Source: Nocardia sp. alder85J
Lineage (GTDB): Bacteria; Actinomycetota; Actinomycetes; Mycobacteriales; Mycobacteriaceae
Length of the DNA: 64,000 nucleotides
NCBI RefSeq assembly: GCF_020176955.2
Contig: NZ_JAIUCZ020000006.1
Location: forward strand, 310,001-374,000
Reading direction: 5' to 3'
The notes under the pieces are model-generated. The model did not search any database, was not told where the DNA came from, and saw only the letters and a program-made list of their open reading frames with translations. Positions 34,512 to 42,995 of this stretch are shown piece after piece; the stretch's first letter is position 1, and the number at the start of each line of letters is the position of its first letter. Position numbers and translations under genes: made by a program.

Positions 34512-35258
34512 ATGCCAGGGCCGTTGCTACAGGACAAGACCGCCGTCGTCACCGGTGCGGCACAAGGAATCGGCTACGCCATCGCCGAACGCTTCCTCGC
34601 CGAAGGCGCGCGCGTGGTCATCGGCGACATCGACGAGGGCGCCGCGAAGGACGCCGCCGAGCGCCTGGGCGGCGCCGCCGTCGCGATCGGAGTGCGCTGC
34701 GATGTGACCGTCGCCGACGAGGTGCAGGCGCTGCTCGACGCCGCCGCGGCCGCCTTCTCCCCCGTCGACGTCATGGTCAACAACGCCGGGATCACCCGCG
34801 ACGCGACCATGCGGAAGATGACCGAGGATCAGTTCGACCAGGTCGTCAGCGTGCACCTCAAGGGCACCTGGAACGGCACCCGGCTGGCCGCCGCGATCAT
34901 GCGCGAGCGTGGCAGCGGCGCCATCGTCAACATGTCCTCACTGTCCGGCAAGATCGGGCTGGCCGGACAGACCAACTACTCGGCCGCCAAGGCCGGCATC
35001 GTCGGCCTGTCCAAGGCCGCCGCGAAAGAGCTTGCCCACCTGGGTATCCGGGTCAACGCCATCCAACCCGGCCTGATCCGCACTGCCATGACCGAGGCCA
35101 TGCCGGAAAAGGTCTGGGCCGCCAAAATGCGCGAGATCCCGATGGGCCGCGCCGGAGAGATCGGCGAAATCGCCTCGGTGGCACTGTTTCTCGCCTCGGA
35201 CCTGTCGGCGTATATGACCGGCACGGTCCTCGAGGTGACCGGGGGACGGTTCATGTAA
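34512..35258 (+). CDS. FabG-like short-chain dehydrogenase (3-hydroxyacyl-CoA dehydrogenase/3-oxoacyl reductase type)
   Basis: A 248-residue classical SDR. Cofactor motif TGAAQGIG (14-21), NNAG (90-93), catalytic S142/S143, Y156 and K160 in YSAAK, and the FabG-like stretches RVNAIQPGLIRTAMTEAMP and ending GTVLEVTGGRFM. ATG 34512 is preceded by AGAGGAACCCC. In context it would oxidise the 3-hydroxyacyl-CoA produced by the hydratases, giving the thiolase its substrate. NAD versus NADP use is not certain; D39 after the second strand favours NAD. Confidence 0.92.
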   Translation: MPGPLLQDKTAVVTGAAQGIGYAIAERFLAEGARVVIGDIDEGAAKDAAERLGGAAVAIGVRCDVTVADEVQALLDAAAAAFSPVDVMVNNAGITRDATMRKMTEDQFDQVVSVHLKGTWNGTRLAAAIMRERGSGAIVNMSSLSGKIGLAGQTNYSAAKAGIVGLSKAAAKELAHLGIRVNAIQPGLIRTAMTEAMPEKVWAAKMREIPMGRAGEIGEIASVALFLASDLSAYMTGTVLEVTGGRFM

Positions 35259-35274
35259 CCACCGCAGACGCGAC

Positions 35275-35310
35275 GGGGGTGTCGACGCGGCGGCGGCCGT
35301 CGACACCCCC
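35275..35310. terminator. Strong hairpin between convergent SDR and NTF2-like genes
   Basis: A 12-bp perfect stem, GGGGGTGTCGAC paired with GTCGACACCCCC, has a 12-nt loop of GCC repeats. It separates the convergent genes ending at 35258 and 35320 and can act in both directions. Confidence 0.8.
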
Positions 35311-35319
35311 GCGAATGCC

Positions 35320-35775
35320 TCAGACCGTGACGTTCTCCGGGAACACCGGACTGGCCGAGACGAAGCCGGTGAATTCCAGTCTCCGGATCTTCCATGTCCC
35401 GTCTTCGACCACGAAGGCGAAGTCATAACCGCCCGAGAGCAATTGGTGACTGCCGTCCTCGGTGAGCCGGAAGTAGAAGACGTCGGTCTTCGCAGTGGCG
35501 GTGTGGCCGTCCACACCGATCACGGGGTTGGTGATGTGGTGGTGACAGCGGGGGACCTGGCGCCAGACCGTCTCCACCAGTGCGCGCACCCCATCGATGC
35601 CGTGCCCTTCGCCACGCGGCAACAGATAATCGGCATCGGCGGACCAGATACCGAGGAAGATGTCGGGATCCTTCTTGTCGATGCCGTGGCAGTACTTCGC
35701 CATCAGCGTCTTGATCTCCTCGATGTCGGCGAGCCACTGTATTTTGGCGGCGAGATCGGTCGATACATTCGTCAT
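35320..35775 (-). CDS. SnoaL-like/NTF2-fold protein (SnoaL_4 type)
   Basis: A 151-residue protein with the NTF2-type order: WLADIEEIKTLMAKYCHGID, IFLGIWSADADYLLP, GVRALVETVWRQVPRCHHHI and DGTWKIRRLEF. A triple histidine in CHHHITNP and the DKKDPD motif are typical of SnoaL_4 proteins, which include ring-hydroxylating dioxygenase beta-like and dehydratase members. ATG 35775 has GAAAGGATCAATCC upstream. It ends an operon-like run of two aldehyde dehydrogenases, a VOC protein and a mycofactocin-type SDR. Its reaction is unknown. Confidence 0.82.
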   Translation of the reverse strand: MTNVSTDLAAKIQWLADIEEIKTLMAKYCHGIDKKDPDIFLGIWSADADYLLPRGEGHGIDGVRALVETVWRQVPRCHHHITNPVIGVDGHTATAKTDVFYFRLTEDGSHQLLSGGYDFAFVVEDGTWKIRRLEFTGFVSASPVFPENVTV

Positions 35776-35816
35776 GGATTGATCCTTTCCTTCGACGATC
35801 GAGTTCGACGGCGGGT

Positions 35817-36731
35817 CTACAGGTCGTCGGGTGAAACGGCCGGCGGGCGGTAGTGCTCGGCCTCGGGGCCGGAGCTGACGGGTGCGTGGTTGAAGCCCGG
35901 GAGAAGCAGGTGACCGGCGTCGACGGGCAGCGCCACACCGGTGATGTGCTCGGCGAGGTCGGAGAGCAGGAAGACCACCGCGTTGCTGACGGCCTGCGGC
36001 GGCAGCGCGGTGCGGCCGGCGAGGGGGGCGTAGCCGTAGATTCCGTCGAGGGCGATGTTGCGGTCGGCGGGATCTCCGGGCGCGACGAACATGGTGTGGC
36101 CCATGGGGTTGTCCCAGATCTTGGTATCGATCGCACCCGGGCACACGGTGTTGGCTCGCACGTTGTGCGGGCCGAGTTCCAGGGCGGTGTTCCCGACGAG
36201 GCCGACCACGCCGTGTTTGGCGGCGATATAGGAGGTGTAGCCCGCGGTCGCCTCGAGTCCACCGACCGACGCGATCGCCACGATGGCACCCGCGCGCCGT
36301 GCCACGAAGTGGGGTGCGACCGCCTTGATCGTGCGGAACACGCCACCGAGGACGGTGTCGACGACGGTCTGGTAGTCCTCTTCGGTGGTCTGCCAGCCCG
36401 CCGGGCCGAGGTCCCACACTCCGGCATTGGCGACGACGCCGTCGATACCGCCGAGGGTGTCGACAGCACGGGCCACCGCGGCGTCCAGGGCCGTCTGGTC
36501 GCGCACGTCGCCGACCACGGTCAGAGCGCGGCGGCCCTGGTCCTCGACCAGCTTGCGGGTCTTGTCCAGGTCTTCCTCGGTGGCCAGCGGGTACTTGACG
36601 CCCACGACAGGTGCGGCGACGTCGAACAGGACGACGTCGGCGCCCTCCTGCGCCGCGGTCACGGCGTGCGAACGGCCCTGTCCGCGTGCGGCTCCGGTGA
36701 TGAAGACGACTTTGCCGTCGAGAGTTCCCAT
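35817..36731 (-). CDS. Mycofactocin-type short-chain dehydrogenase
   Basis: A 304-residue SDR with the subgroup signature FITGAARGQGRSHA near residues 10-23, which marks mycofactocin-coupled SDRs with tightly bound NAD. Other parts: ANAG (101-104), S155, Y168 and K172 in YIAAK, and an insertion rich in N-P-M-G-H (IWDNPMGHTMF) seen in the same group. Family members oxidise alcohols such as carveol, handing electrons to mycofactocin instead of free NAD. ATG 36731 has AGAGGAAACTGTT upstream. Gaps to the flanking genes are 31 and 41 nt, so it is cotranscribed with two aldehyde dehydrogenases, fitting alcohol-to-acid oxidation. Confidence 0.88.
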   Translation of the reverse strand: MGTLDGKVVFITGAARGQGRSHAVTAAQEGADVVLFDVAAPVVGVKYPLATEEDLDKTRKLVEDQGRRALTVVGDVRDQTALDAAVARAVDTLGGIDGVVANAGVWDLGPAGWQTTEEDYQTVVDTVLGGVFRTIKAVAPHFVARRAGAIVAIASVGGLEATAGYTSYIAAKHGVVGLVGNTALELGPHNVRANTVCPGAIDTKIWDNPMGHTMFVAPGDPADRNIALDGIYGYAPLAGRTALPPQAVSNAVVFLLSDLAEHITGVALPVDAGHLLLPGFNHAPVSSGPEAEHYRPPAVSPDDL

Positions 36732-36762
36732 AACAGTTTCCTCTTGTCGATTCGGGGAGGAG

Positions 36763-38232
36763 TCAGCGGTCGAGCAGGGTGACGACCGATTTGGTCTCGA
36801 GGTATTCCTCGATGGCGTCGGGCCCGTTCTCCCGACCCCAGCCCGACTGCTTGTATCCGCCGACGGGCATCTGCACGCCGCCGGCGCGGTGGATGTTGAC
36901 CCCGATCCGGCCCGCCCGCAGCCGCCGGGCGACCCGGTGCGCCCTGGCGACGTCGCGGGTCCAGACGCTGCCCGCGAGGCCGTATTCGGTGTCGTTGGCC
37001 GCGGTGATGGCCGCGTCGAGATCGGTGTAGGGCATGGCGGCCAGTACCGGTCCGAAGATCTCCTCGCGGACGATCTCCATGTCCGGGGTGACCTCGGTGA
37101 CGACCGTCGGCGCGTAGTAGAAGCCGCGCTCCCCCAACCGTTCACCGCCGGTGACCACCCGCGCGCCGTCGGCGCGGCCGCGGTCGACGAACCCGGCGAC
37201 CCGTTCGAGCTGCCGGGCCGACACCAGCGGGCCGAGCACTGCGGCCGGGTCGGTGCCGTAGCCGACCTTCATGGCCCTGCCTCGTTCGGCGATCGCCGTC
37301 ACCAGGTCGTCGTGTACCGACTCGTGCACGAAAAGCCTTGTGCCCGAAGTACATATCTGACCGGAGTTCCAGAAGCCGCCGAGCGCGATACCGGTCGCCG
37401 CGGCGGCGATGTCGGCATCGGGCAGCACGATCACCGGTGATTTGCCGCCGAGTTCGAGCGCGACCTTCTTCAGGTTGCCGGTCGCCGCCGCCACGATCTT
37501 GCGGCCCACCGCGGTCGAGCCGGTGAAGCTGATCTTGTCGACCCGCGGATGCTCGGCCAGTGCGGCGCCTGTGGGCCCGAATCCGGTGACGATGTCGACC
37601 ACCCCGGCGGGCACCCCGGCTTCGAGCAGCAGCGCCCCCAGTGCCAGGGCGCTGAGCGGCGCTTCCTCCGAGGGCTTGAGCACGCAGGTGCATCCTGCCG
37701 CCAGCGCGGGTGCGAGCTTCATCGACATCGCGATGAGCGGCGCGTTCCACGGCACGATCATCGCCACCACGCCGACCGGTTCCTTGTAGGTGGCGCCGAG
37801 CATCCGGGATGCGGCGGAGCCGAGATCGGTAGTGCTGCCGTGGATCTTGTCGGCCCAGCCGGCGTAGTACCGGAACTGGTTGACCGCCTCGGCCACCATC
37901 AGGGTCGCCTGCGACACCGGCATGCCGACGTCGCGGCTCTCGCGCCGGGCGAACTCCTCGGTACGGGCGGCCAGCAGATCGGCGACCCGCCACAGCACCA
38001 CACCCCGCTGTGATCCCGACAGCCCCAGCCATCGCTCGTCCTCGAATGCCCGGCGGGCAGCACGCACCGCGCTGTCGACGTCGGCGGGCGTGGCGTCGGC
38101 GACCCGGCCGATCACCTCCTCCGTGCCCGGATCGATCACCTCGAACACGCCGCCCCCGGCGGCGGGGACCCACTCGCCATCGATGAGCAGGTGCCCCGCC
38201 ACCGGATCCGCAGAGGTCACCGCGACGCTCAC
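36763..38232 (-). CDS. Aldehyde dehydrogenase
   Basis: A 489-residue NAD(P)-dependent aldehyde dehydrogenase. Residues seen: PWN with N163, FTGSTAVG (236-243), catalytic base E260 in ELGGKSP and nucleophile C294 in GQICTSG, plus EEIFGPVL near 380. It oxidises an aldehyde to a carboxylic acid. The GTG start overlaps the stop of the VOC gene (GTGA). A second aldehyde dehydrogenase in the same run (38560) is clearly diverged, so the two may act on different aldehydes. Confidence 0.93.
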   Translation of the reverse strand: MSVAVTSADPVAGHLLIDGEWVPAAGGGVFEVIDPGTEEVIGRVADATPADVDSAVRAARRAFEDERWLGLSGSQRGVVLWRVADLLAARTEEFARRESRDVGMPVSQATLMVAEAVNQFRYYAGWADKIHGSTTDLGSAASRMLGATYKEPVGVVAMIVPWNAPLIAMSMKLAPALAAGCTCVLKPSEEAPLSALALGALLLEAGVPAGVVDIVTGFGPTGAALAEHPRVDKISFTGSTAVGRKIVAAATGNLKKVALELGGKSPVIVLPDADIAAAATGIALGGFWNSGQICTSGTRLFVHESVHDDLVTAIAERGRAMKVGYGTDPAAVLGPLVSARQLERVAGFVDRGRADGARVVTGGERLGERGFYYAPTVVTEVTPDMEIVREEIFGPVLAAMPYTDLDAAITAANDTEYGLAGSVWTRDVARAHRVARRLRAGRIGVNIHRAGGVQMPVGGYKQSGWGRENGPDAIEEYLETKSVVTLLDR

Positions 38233-38513
38233 GCGTGCTCGTGGATGTGCGGAACGGGGTGCGGGATCTTGGTCCCCGGCGGCGGGCCCTGCACCGCGCC
38301 CGGGTCACCGGCGACCAACTCGACCAGGTAGCCGTCCGGGTCGGCGACCATGGCCGAGCCGACCGGACCGTCCTGCGGCATCACCTCGGTGACCTCGGGA
38401 TCCACGAATTCGAGGACCGCAGCGGGCTTCCGGTCGAACAGCGCGTAGAACGCCGGGGACCGTTCCAGGTCGCCGACGATCGGCTTGACATTGGTGAACT
38501 GACCTTTGATCAC
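38229..38513 (-). CDS. Shortened VOC (glyoxalase)-like protein
   Basis: Only 94 residues. It begins like a VOC domain (VKPIVGDLERSPAFYALF, the first strand-helix) and ends with a VOC final strand (VGSAMVADPDGYLVELVAGD), but the intervening strands are reduced to about 20 residues. Typical VOC domains have 110-130. It may be an internally deleted remnant or a minimal domain that dimerises. The conserved glutamate near the C-terminus (VELVAG) is kept. It overlaps the aldehyde dehydrogenase start by 4 nt, which suggests it is still translated. Confidence 0.65.
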   Translation of the reverse strand: MIKGQFTNVKPIVGDLERSPAFYALFDRKPAAVLEFVDPEVTEVMPQDGPVGSAMVADPDGYLVELVAGDPGAVQGPPPGTKIPHPVPHIHEHA

Positions 38514-38559
38514 GGGATTCTCCGGTACTTCGATGTGCGAGAGATGTTGTGAGAGAAAG

Positions 38560-40113
38560 CTATTCGGCAGACGGCGGGGTTCCGAGGACCAGGCCGTAGG
38601 CGCGGCGGCTCACGTCACCGGACAGGTCGACGGTGATGCCCTTGTCCTGGGTGAACTCGTCGAGCGCGTCCGGGCCGAGCTCACGGCCGGTGCCGGACTG
38701 CTTGAAGCCGCCGAACGGCAGGTACTGGGAGATGTTGTGGAAGTCGTTGATCCACACCGAACCGGCCTCGAGCTGCCGGGCGATGTCGAGCGCGCGCTGG
38801 TTGTCGCGGCTCCACACAGCGGCGGACAGGCCGTACTCGGTGTCGTTGGCGATCTTGATCGCCTCCTCTGTCGAGTCGTACTTCAGCACCGCGAGGACAG
38901 GGCCGAAGATCTCCTCGCGGGCTATGGCCATGTCGTTGGTGACACCGGTGAACACAGTCGGCTCGACCCAGAAGCCCTTCTCGAACTCCGGTCCGGTCGG
39001 CACGCCGCCACCCACGACGACGGTCGCGCCCTCGGCCTTGCCCTTCTCGATATAGCCCAGGATGCGGTCGCGCTGCGCCTTGTTCATGACCGCGCCGATA
39101 TCGGTGGCCGGGTCGAGGGGGTCGCCCTGCTTCAGCGTCCGCAGACGCTTCACCAGGCGCGCCACGAACCGGTCGTGGATGGCGGACGGCAGCAGCAGCC
39201 GGGTGCCGGATTCGCAGGCTTGGCCCGCGTGCAGCAGGAAGGCGTAGATCGAACCGTCCACGGCGGCATCCAGATCGGCGTCGTCGAGGACGATGTTCGG
39301 GCCCTTGCCGCCGAGTTCGAGGACGACCCGCTTGACGTTGGACGCCGCCGCGGCCATGACCTGACGGCCGGTGGCGGTGGAACCGGTGAACGACACCAGC
39401 CGCACGTCCGGGTGCTCGACCAGCCGGCCACCGATGTTCGGGCCGTCGCCGACGACCACGTTGTAGGCGCCGTCGGGCAGACCGGCGTCACGCAGCAGAG
39501 CGCCGAGTTCGAGGGCGAAGATGGGGGTCTTCTCGTCGGTCTTGAGCACGACCGTGTTGCCCGCGGCCAGCGCCGGGATGGACTTCCACACCGCGATCAG
39601 CGCCGGGAAGTTCCACGGGACGATACCGGCGCACACGCCGACCGGCTCCTTGCGGATGAAGCTCGCCGACAACACCTGGCCGGTCACCGGGCCGGACCGC
39701 TCCCATTCGTAGGTGCGGGTCAGCTGCGCGTAGTGCCCCATATGTACCAGGGGAAATCCGACACCGATGGCGCCGGCCACGCGCAGCGGCATACCAGTCT
39801 CCTTGGCGCTCAGTACCGCCAGCTCGTCCATGCGCATGCTCACCGCCGCGATCACGCGGTCGATCACTGCGGCGCGCTCGGCCGGCGGGGTGTTGCGCCA
39901 GATACCCGACTCGTGCACCCGCTCGGCCGCGGCGACGGCGGCGTCGACATGCTCGGTGGCGGCGACCGCCACCGTCACCACGGTCTCCTCGGTCGCCGGA
40001 TCGACCACCGGGATGCTGGTATCGGTATCGACCCACACGCCGTCGATGAACAGCCGGTAATGCGGCACACCGTCCCGGTCGACGGCAGGAGTCTCGGGCA
40101 GAACGGCAGTCAT
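38560..40113 (-). CDS. Aldehyde dehydrogenase
   Basis: A 517-residue aldehyde dehydrogenase with an N-terminal extension containing HYRLFIDGVWVDTDT. Motifs: IVPWNFPAL with N168, FTGSTATG (242-249), E266 in ELGGKGPNI and C300 in GQACESG. EEIFGPVLAVLKYDSTEEA and GRELGPDALDEF complete the family pattern. ATG 40113 has GAGGTGAGAAA upstream; a longer frame to 40245 crosses the promoter. First gene of the 40113-35320 run. A dyad at 40211-40235 lies in its promoter region. Confidence 0.93.
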   Translation of the reverse strand: MTAVLPETPAVDRDGVPHYRLFIDGVWVDTDTSIPVVDPATEETVVTVAVAATEHVDAAVAAAERVHESGIWRNTPPAERAAVIDRVIAAVSMRMDELAVLSAKETGMPLRVAGAIGVGFPLVHMGHYAQLTRTYEWERSGPVTGQVLSASFIRKEPVGVCAGIVPWNFPALIAVWKSIPALAAGNTVVLKTDEKTPIFALELGALLRDAGLPDGAYNVVVGDGPNIGGRLVEHPDVRLVSFTGSTATGRQVMAAAASNVKRVVLELGGKGPNIVLDDADLDAAVDGSIYAFLLHAGQACESGTRLLLPSAIHDRFVARLVKRLRTLKQGDPLDPATDIGAVMNKAQRDRILGYIEKGKAEGATVVVGGGVPTGPEFEKGFWVEPTVFTGVTNDMAIAREEIFGPVLAVLKYDSTEEAIKIANDTEYGLSAAVWSRDNQRALDIARQLEAGSVWINDFHNISQYLPFGGFKQSGTGRELGPDALDEFTQDKGITVDLSGDVSRRAYGLVLGTPPSAE

Positions 40114-40210
40114 TTTCTCACCTCGGAATTCTCGGGAAATCGCCGTGATCACGGCGAAGGCGGGGAATGAAATGTGGCCTGTCATCGACAGTAGAGAGAC
40201 CCAGGCAACA

Positions 40211-40235
40211 GAAGTGGCCAAGTTTTGGACACTTC
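40211..40235. promoter_or_regulatory. Operator-like dyad GAAGTGGCCA-N5-TGGACACTTC
   Basis: Arms of 10 bases match at 9 of 10 positions, about 100 nt upstream of the aldehyde dehydrogenase start. The TGGCCA/TGGACA cores resemble the 1460 and 5482 dyads, though the central spacer is one base shorter, so a shared regulator is possible but less certain. Confidence 0.45.
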
Positions 40236-40332
40236 CGGTGGACACCGTCGGCTGCCGGGAACGAGCAGGGACGCGGCGGAGAACAGCAGTCCGGTACCGA
40301 GTGGGGCAGCTCCGTCCGGTGTCAGCACTCCG

Positions 40333-41478
40333 TCAGCGGATGGCGCCCGCGTCGCGCAGCGCCGACAATTCACCCTCGGTGAAGCCCCATTCGGCGAGTA
40401 CTTCGTCGGTGTGCCGGCCCGGTTCGGCCGGTGGCCGCTGGACCGCTCCCGGTGTACGGCTGAAACGCGGTGCGGGCGCAGGCTGGACCACGCCGTCGAT
40501 GTCGACGAAGGTGCCGCGAGCCCGCAGGTGTGCGTCGTACGGCGCTTCGGTCAGCGACAGCACCGGCGACAGGCACGCTTCCTGTCCTTCGGCGAGGGCG
40601 CACCATTCGTCGCGGGTTCTGGTCCGGAACACGGCGGTGAACCGCTCGTGCACTATCGGCCACTGCGTTCTGTCGTGCTGGTCGGGCATCTCCGATTCAT
40701 CGATGCCGAGCACGCGCAGCAGGTTGCGCCAGAAGCGGGATTCGTTGGCGCCCAGACTGATCCAGCCACCATCGGCGGTCTCGTAGACGTTGTACCACGG
40801 CGCGCCCGAGTCCAGGCGGTTCACGCCGCGCTCGTCGCGCCAGTAGCCGGCGGCGAGCAGGCCGTAGAACAGGGTCATGAGCGAGGCCGAGCCGTCGACC
40901 ATCGCCGCGTCGACCACCTGACCGCGTCCCGAGGTGCGGCTCTCCAGCAGTGCGGAGACGACGCCGAACGCCAGATACAGTGAGCCACCGCCGAAGTCGC
41001 CGGCCAGGTTGAGCGGCACGACCGGCGGTCCCCCCACACGGCCCACCGAATGCAGGACGCCGGTGAGCGAGATGTAATTGATGTCGTGGCCGGGGGCAGA
41101 TGCCAGTGGGCCGTGCTGGCCCCAGCCGGTCATCCGGCCGTACACCAGCGCCGCGTTGACCGTCAGGCACTCGTCGGGTCCCAGGCCCAGTTTCTCGGCG
41201 ACGCCGGGCCGGAATCCTTCGATGAGGATATCGGCGGTGCGGGCCAGGTCCAGGACAGCGGCGACCGCGGCAGGCTTCTTCAGGTCGAAAACCGCGCTCC
41301 GCCTGCCTCTGTTGAGCAGATTGAACCGGGCTTCGACCGGGGCGCCGCCGTCGTAGCCGGGTGGCCGGTCCAGGCGCAGGACATCGGCGCCGAGGTCCGC
41401 CAGGAGCATGGCGGCGAACGGGGTCGGGCCGACCCCGCCCAGTTCCAGCACCCGGACCCCGGACAGCGGTCCGCTCAT
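40333..41478 (-). CDS. Alpha-methylacyl-CoA racemase-type CaiB protein
   Basis: A 381-residue CaiB-superfamily protein with racemase hallmarks: PGHDINYISLTG (H131, D132), NLAGDFGGGS (D161) and a candidate glutamate in ISLGANESRFW. It is collinear with the racemase-type gene at 28309. ATG 41478 (MSGPLSGV) aligns with that paralogue's start and is preferred to the ATG five codons earlier. Its own promoter probably lies upstream in the 41494-41909 gap, shared with the broken TetR gene. The next gene on the strand, the aldehyde dehydrogenase, has a separate promoter region of 219 nt. Confidence 0.88.
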   Translation of the reverse strand: MSGPLSGVRVLELGGVGPTPFAAMLLADLGADVLRLDRPPGYDGGAPVEARFNLLNRGRRSAVFDLKKPAAVAAVLDLARTADILIEGFRPGVAEKLGLGPDECLTVNAALVYGRMTGWGQHGPLASAPGHDINYISLTGVLHSVGRVGGPPVVPLNLAGDFGGGSLYLAFGVVSALLESRTSGRGQVVDAAMVDGSASLMTLFYGLLAAGYWRDERGVNRLDSGAPWYNVYETADGGWISLGANESRFWRNLLRVLGIDESEMPDQHDRTQWPIVHERFTAVFRTRTRDEWCALAEGQEACLSPVLSLTEAPYDAHLRARGTFVDIDGVVQPAPAPRFSRTPGAVQRPPAEPGRHTDEVLAEWGFTEGELSALRDAGAIR

Positions 41479-41909
41479 CGAGCGGCCGTCCATTGTTCAC
41501 GCCGGGCCGCCCGCGATTCGTCCAGTACGTTCGAATTCATTCTCGGTGCTCCGTTGTGCGATGGGGTAATTGTCCGCGCGCACCGAATGCCCTACCAGGC
41601 AGGCGGACCCGGCCGGTGGACTATGCGATATCGGATCGCCGGGACCGTCCTACCGACGACATCCCGAGGCTGCACCACGGGCGCGGCAATGGCAAGTGAC
41701 CAATTCCGAAGCGCCGGTTCACCGCTCGCGAATTGAAATGACGGGAATTTCCGATCCATGCCGGATACAGGATTGGACCTACGTTGACACACGCGCCGTC
41801 AGCCCTCATCCACCGACTGCGAGGCGACTCCGGAATGCCGGCGGTGAGGCGACATGAGATGTCAGCCGAGCGCTGGCGTCAGAAGCTTGCAGTTGACAGT
41901 CTCCGACAC

Positions 41910-42398
41910 ATGAGTCGCGATGAGCCGGGCTTGCGTGAGATCCGGCGAATGAAGACTCAGCGGGCCATTCGGGAACACGCGATGCGGCTGTTCACCGAAC
42001 GCGGCTACGACGCCAGCACCGTCGCCGACGTCGCAGCCGCCGCGGAGGTGTCGTCGATGACCGTGATCCGCCGCTTCCCGACCGAGGAAGACCTCGTCAT
42101 GGCCGACGAGTACGACCCGGTGATCATCGACGCGATCCGCGCTCAGCCGGCCGACGAGCCCCTGCTGCGTCGGATCGGCGCCGCGCTGGTCGAGACAACC
42201 GCCGCCCACGACGCGGCCGACCGAGCCATTCTGCCGGCACGGCCGCAACTGGGGTTGCCGGTGCCCGCTCTGCGGGACGGGTGTGGGACGGCCAATACCG
42301 CAGCGTCGAAGCGCTGCGCGGCGAAAGCCCCGATCCCGACGTCGAATTCGAGCTGTGGGTCGCCACCGGCGCGTGCCTGGCAGCCGTGTCCGCCGCTC
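41910..42398 (+). pseudogene. Broken TetR-family regulator
   Basis: The first about 120 codons encode a TetR N-terminal domain: TQRAIREHAMRLFTERGYDA and VADVAAAAEVSSMTVIRRFP, an intact HTH. At about 42277 one base is missing. The TetR C-terminal part continues in another frame from 42281 as VWDGQYRSVEALRGESPDP and ELWVATGACLAAVSAA. That part then ends abruptly at an IS3 transposase remnant near 42398. The gene is therefore both frameshifted and truncated. It lies divergent to the racemase-type CaiB gene, which it may once have controlled. Confidence 0.75.
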
Positions 42399-42634
42399 GG
42401 CGTCGGCCAGCAGCCGCTTCAACCGAGCGTTCTGCTCGCGCAGTTCGTCGAGTTCCTTGGCGGCCTCGGTGTCGACGCCGCCGTACTGGCGGCGCCAGTT
42501 GTCGAGCGTGGCGGTGGATACCCCGATCTCGGCAGCGCGATCTCCTCGCCGGTCTTGCCGGCGGTGGTCAGCTCGTCGGCCAGGCGCAGCTTCCGCACGA
42601 TGTCCTCGGCGGAGTGCCGTTTGCGTCCTGCCAT
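42398..42634 (-). mobile_element. IS3-family transposase OrfA remnant
   Basis: On the minus strand the start MAGRKRHSAEDIVRKLRLAD matches the N-terminus of IS3-type OrfA (Transposase_8). A one-base deletion near 42538 moves the rest into another frame: IGVSTATLDNWRRQYGG and then KELDELREQNARLKRLLAD. It stops at LLADAE, where the TetR fragment begins. No OrfB is present, so this is a fragment left by an insertion or a deletion. The strand and junction show that it interrupts the TetR gene. Terminal repeats could not be defined. Confidence 0.75.
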
Positions 42635-42995
42635 GTCGATGATTGTCCCTTCTCGGCCTTCACCAGGCCAAACGGGACTCTAAAACTGGATGGACCCACT
42701 CACTGAGGACAGCCCAATCCGGGCAGACCGCTGCCTGCGATCCACTCGGATGCTTCGCCCCTGCCGGGCCGTTCTGCCCTGCCATCCCCGTGCCAGTGCG
42801 GGTTCCGAGCGGGTCGGAACCCGCTGCCGAGAGCTTTGCGCGGGACGAATTCTCGAGATCCCCAGCCGCCCTTGAATTCACGAGGCAGCTCGAGGGTGCG
42901 ACGGTGACGCCGAATGCGATCCGCATCGGCGTCGATGACGAAGTACTCGAAATCCACCGAGCGCTGCGTGATGTGGTCCCCGATACCCGGGCTCG
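42635..42995. other. Gap after IS3 remnant; no recognised gene
   Basis: About 360 bases between the IS3 fragment and the end of the alcohol dehydrogenase gene. GGACTCTAAAACTGGATGG near 42673 may be a former IS end. Short frames here have no family resemblance. This is the likely joint between the acyl-CoA region and the second catabolic island. Confidence 0.4.
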
